DNA of 64,000 nt, taken from an uncultured Pelagibacteraceae bacterium (GTDB lineage Bacteria > Pseudomonadota > Alphaproteobacteria > Pelagibacterales > Pelagibacteraceae). Below the pieces are notes generated by a model. The model saw nothing but the letters and a program-made list of their open reading frames with translations. It was not told where the DNA came from and made no database searches. Below, piece after piece: positions 62,626 through 64,000 of this stretch. The DNA lies in assembly GCA_902582165.1 (NCBI GenBank), contig CACHQZ010000001.1, positions 186,001 to 250,000 on the forward strand, given 5' to 3'. The number at the start of each line of letters is the position of its first letter. The stretch's first letter is position 1. Position numbers and translations under genes: made by a program.

Positions 62626-63895
62626 TACTCATTATTTGATCGATTTTTAAAAAAGTTTTATTCAAAATTTCTTTACCAATTAGATCTAAATTACTATTTG
62701 ACTTATGGAAATTCTTCTCAGGCAATTTAAAATCTTTTTCTAACATTACGGACAGCTCCTCAACATCTTTAATTTGTTTGCAAAGTAAACTTTCTTGAAA
62801 ATAATCATAAATTTCTCTAAAGTTACTGACGAATGGACCATGATAAATATTACAACTCATTTTAGCTGCAGTGATTGGATTTTGTCCTCCATCGTATTTT
62901 AATTTTTTGACCATCGATTTACCAATGAAAACACTTTTTGCAAATTTGAAAAATTTAGATAGTTCCCCATGAAAGTTTAAAATCACCACCTCTTTACTGA
63001 AATCGATTGTGTTATCATTATTTAGTATTTGTGCTTGCAAGCCTTTTTTATCACAATAACTTTTAATATTTTTTGATCGATATAGTTGTCTTGGAGCTAT
63101 TATAGTTAAAAGGTTACTAATTTTATTTTTTAAATTTAAATGAGCTTCAATACAGAATCCTTCCTCGTCTTTGTGTATACTGGCAGCACACCAAAAGTTT
63201 TTATTTAATAGGACATTCTTACTTTTGTTTTCAATTTTTTTAATATCAATATCATCACAAAATTTCAAATTGCCATAATAATCAACTTTTTTTGCTCCAA
63301 GGTTTTTTAGTAGTCTCTCCGACTCAGAACTTGAAGCAAAGCAATGATCAAAAGATTCAAATATTTTTTTTGAGGTGCGTTTTATCAACATCCATTTTTT
63401 AAAAGTTTTAGGAGTAATCCTAGCGTTGACAAGCAAAAGAGCTTTACCCCTCTTCTTAGACTGAAGTAAAAAATTAGGCCAAATTTCAGAGTCAATAAAA
63501 ATGATTAAATTTGGATCCCAGCTATCTAAAAATTTATTTACTAAAAAAATAACGTCTAAAGGAAAATATCTGTGTTTGACATTACTATAATTATCAAAGT
63601 ATTTTTCTACTAGCTTTCCTGAAGATAAAGTTACAGTTGTAATTAAAAATTCTAAATTTTTTTTTTCATTATTGAATTTTTCTATTAATGGGAAAATACT
63701 CTGCACCTCACCTATACTAGCTGCATGTATCCATATGAGTTTTTTCTTTTTGTCTCTATCTACTGAAAATGAATTAAAAAAAATTTTTTCTAAATATCTA
63801 AATTTGTCTTCTTTGTTGAAAACTTTTCTTAAAACAACTAATAAAATTAATAATGGATATAAAATTAAAGATAACAATTTGTAAAAATAAATCAT
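62612..63895 (-). CDS. waaA: 3-deoxy-D-manno-octulosonic acid transferase
   Basis: WIHAASIGEVQSI, FIDSEIWPNFL, GGQNPITAA. Confidence 0.93.
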   Translation of the reverse strand: MIYFYKLLSLILYPLLILLVVLRKVFNKEDKFRYLEKIFFNSFSVDRDKKKKLIWIHAASIGEVQSIFPLIEKFNNEKKNLEFLITTVTLSSGKLVEKYFDNYSNVKHRYFPLDVIFLVNKFLDSWDPNLIIFIDSEIWPNFLLQSKKRGKALLLVNARITPKTFKKWMLIKRTSKKIFESFDHCFASSSESERLLKNLGAKKVDYYGNLKFCDDIDIKKIENKSKNVLLNKNFWCAASIHKDEEGFCIEAHLNLKNKISNLLTIIAPRQLYRSKNIKSYCDKKGLQAQILNNDNTIDFSKEVVILNFHGELSKFFKFAKSVFIGKSMVKKLKYDGGQNPITAAKMSCNIYHGPFVSNFREIYDYFQESLLCKQIKDVEELSVMLEKDFKLPEKNFHKSNSNLDLIGKEILNKTFLKIDQIMSNENN

Positions 63896-64000
63896 CTTAA
63901 TTGTTTTTCGTATAAAGATTTATATTCTTTACAATTTTTAATTAGCGAACCATGATTTCCAGACTCTATTATTTCCCCATTTTTTAATACAAAAATTTTA
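63892..64000 (-). CDS. ABC transporter ATPase C-terminus (MsbA-like), truncated at the right edge
   Basis: minus-strand translation KIFVLKNGEIIESGNHGSLIKNCKEYKSLYEKQLR*; overlaps the waaA start. Confidence 0.8.
   Translation of the reverse strand, partial: KIFVLKNGEIIESGNHGSLIKNCKEYKSLYEKQLR

Overview
AT-rich, gene-dense window that looks like a streamlined SAR11/Pelagibacter-type alphaproteobacterium. This is inferred from gene order (trpFBA-accD-folC-trxA, hisS-hisZ-short hisG, ffs-dnaX-ybaB-recR), base composition and very short spacers; no database search was run. Most of it is ordinary core genome: aromatic, histidine, arginine and purine biosynthesis, LPS synthesis, fatty-acid carboxylase subunits, groESL, rpsA and ileS. 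Three areas stand out. (1) At 14.6-30.6 kb there is a phosphorus-stress block: dagK, a PlcP-like metallophosphoesterase plus Agt-like glycosyltransferase (lipid remodelling), phoR, an unknown exported protein, pstSCAB-phoU-phoB, sixA, ppk, ppx, then an aquaporin-arsC arsenic pair. Pho-box-like motifs precede pstS and lie between dagK and plcP. (2) At 43.0-46.4 kb, tRNA-His lacks an encoded G-1, has A73, and sits 4 nt upstream of the hisS start codon, followed by hisZ-hisG with an intrinsic terminator inside the hisG coding end. (3) At 46.45-50.15 kb, a compact putative restriction-modification island (two DNA methyltransferases, the first FokI-methylase-like, plus a convergent PD-ExK-type nuclease) is bracketed by tandem GTTCATCAAA repeats and carries two dyads next to its gene starts. 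The restriction island is the best candidate for something undescribed.
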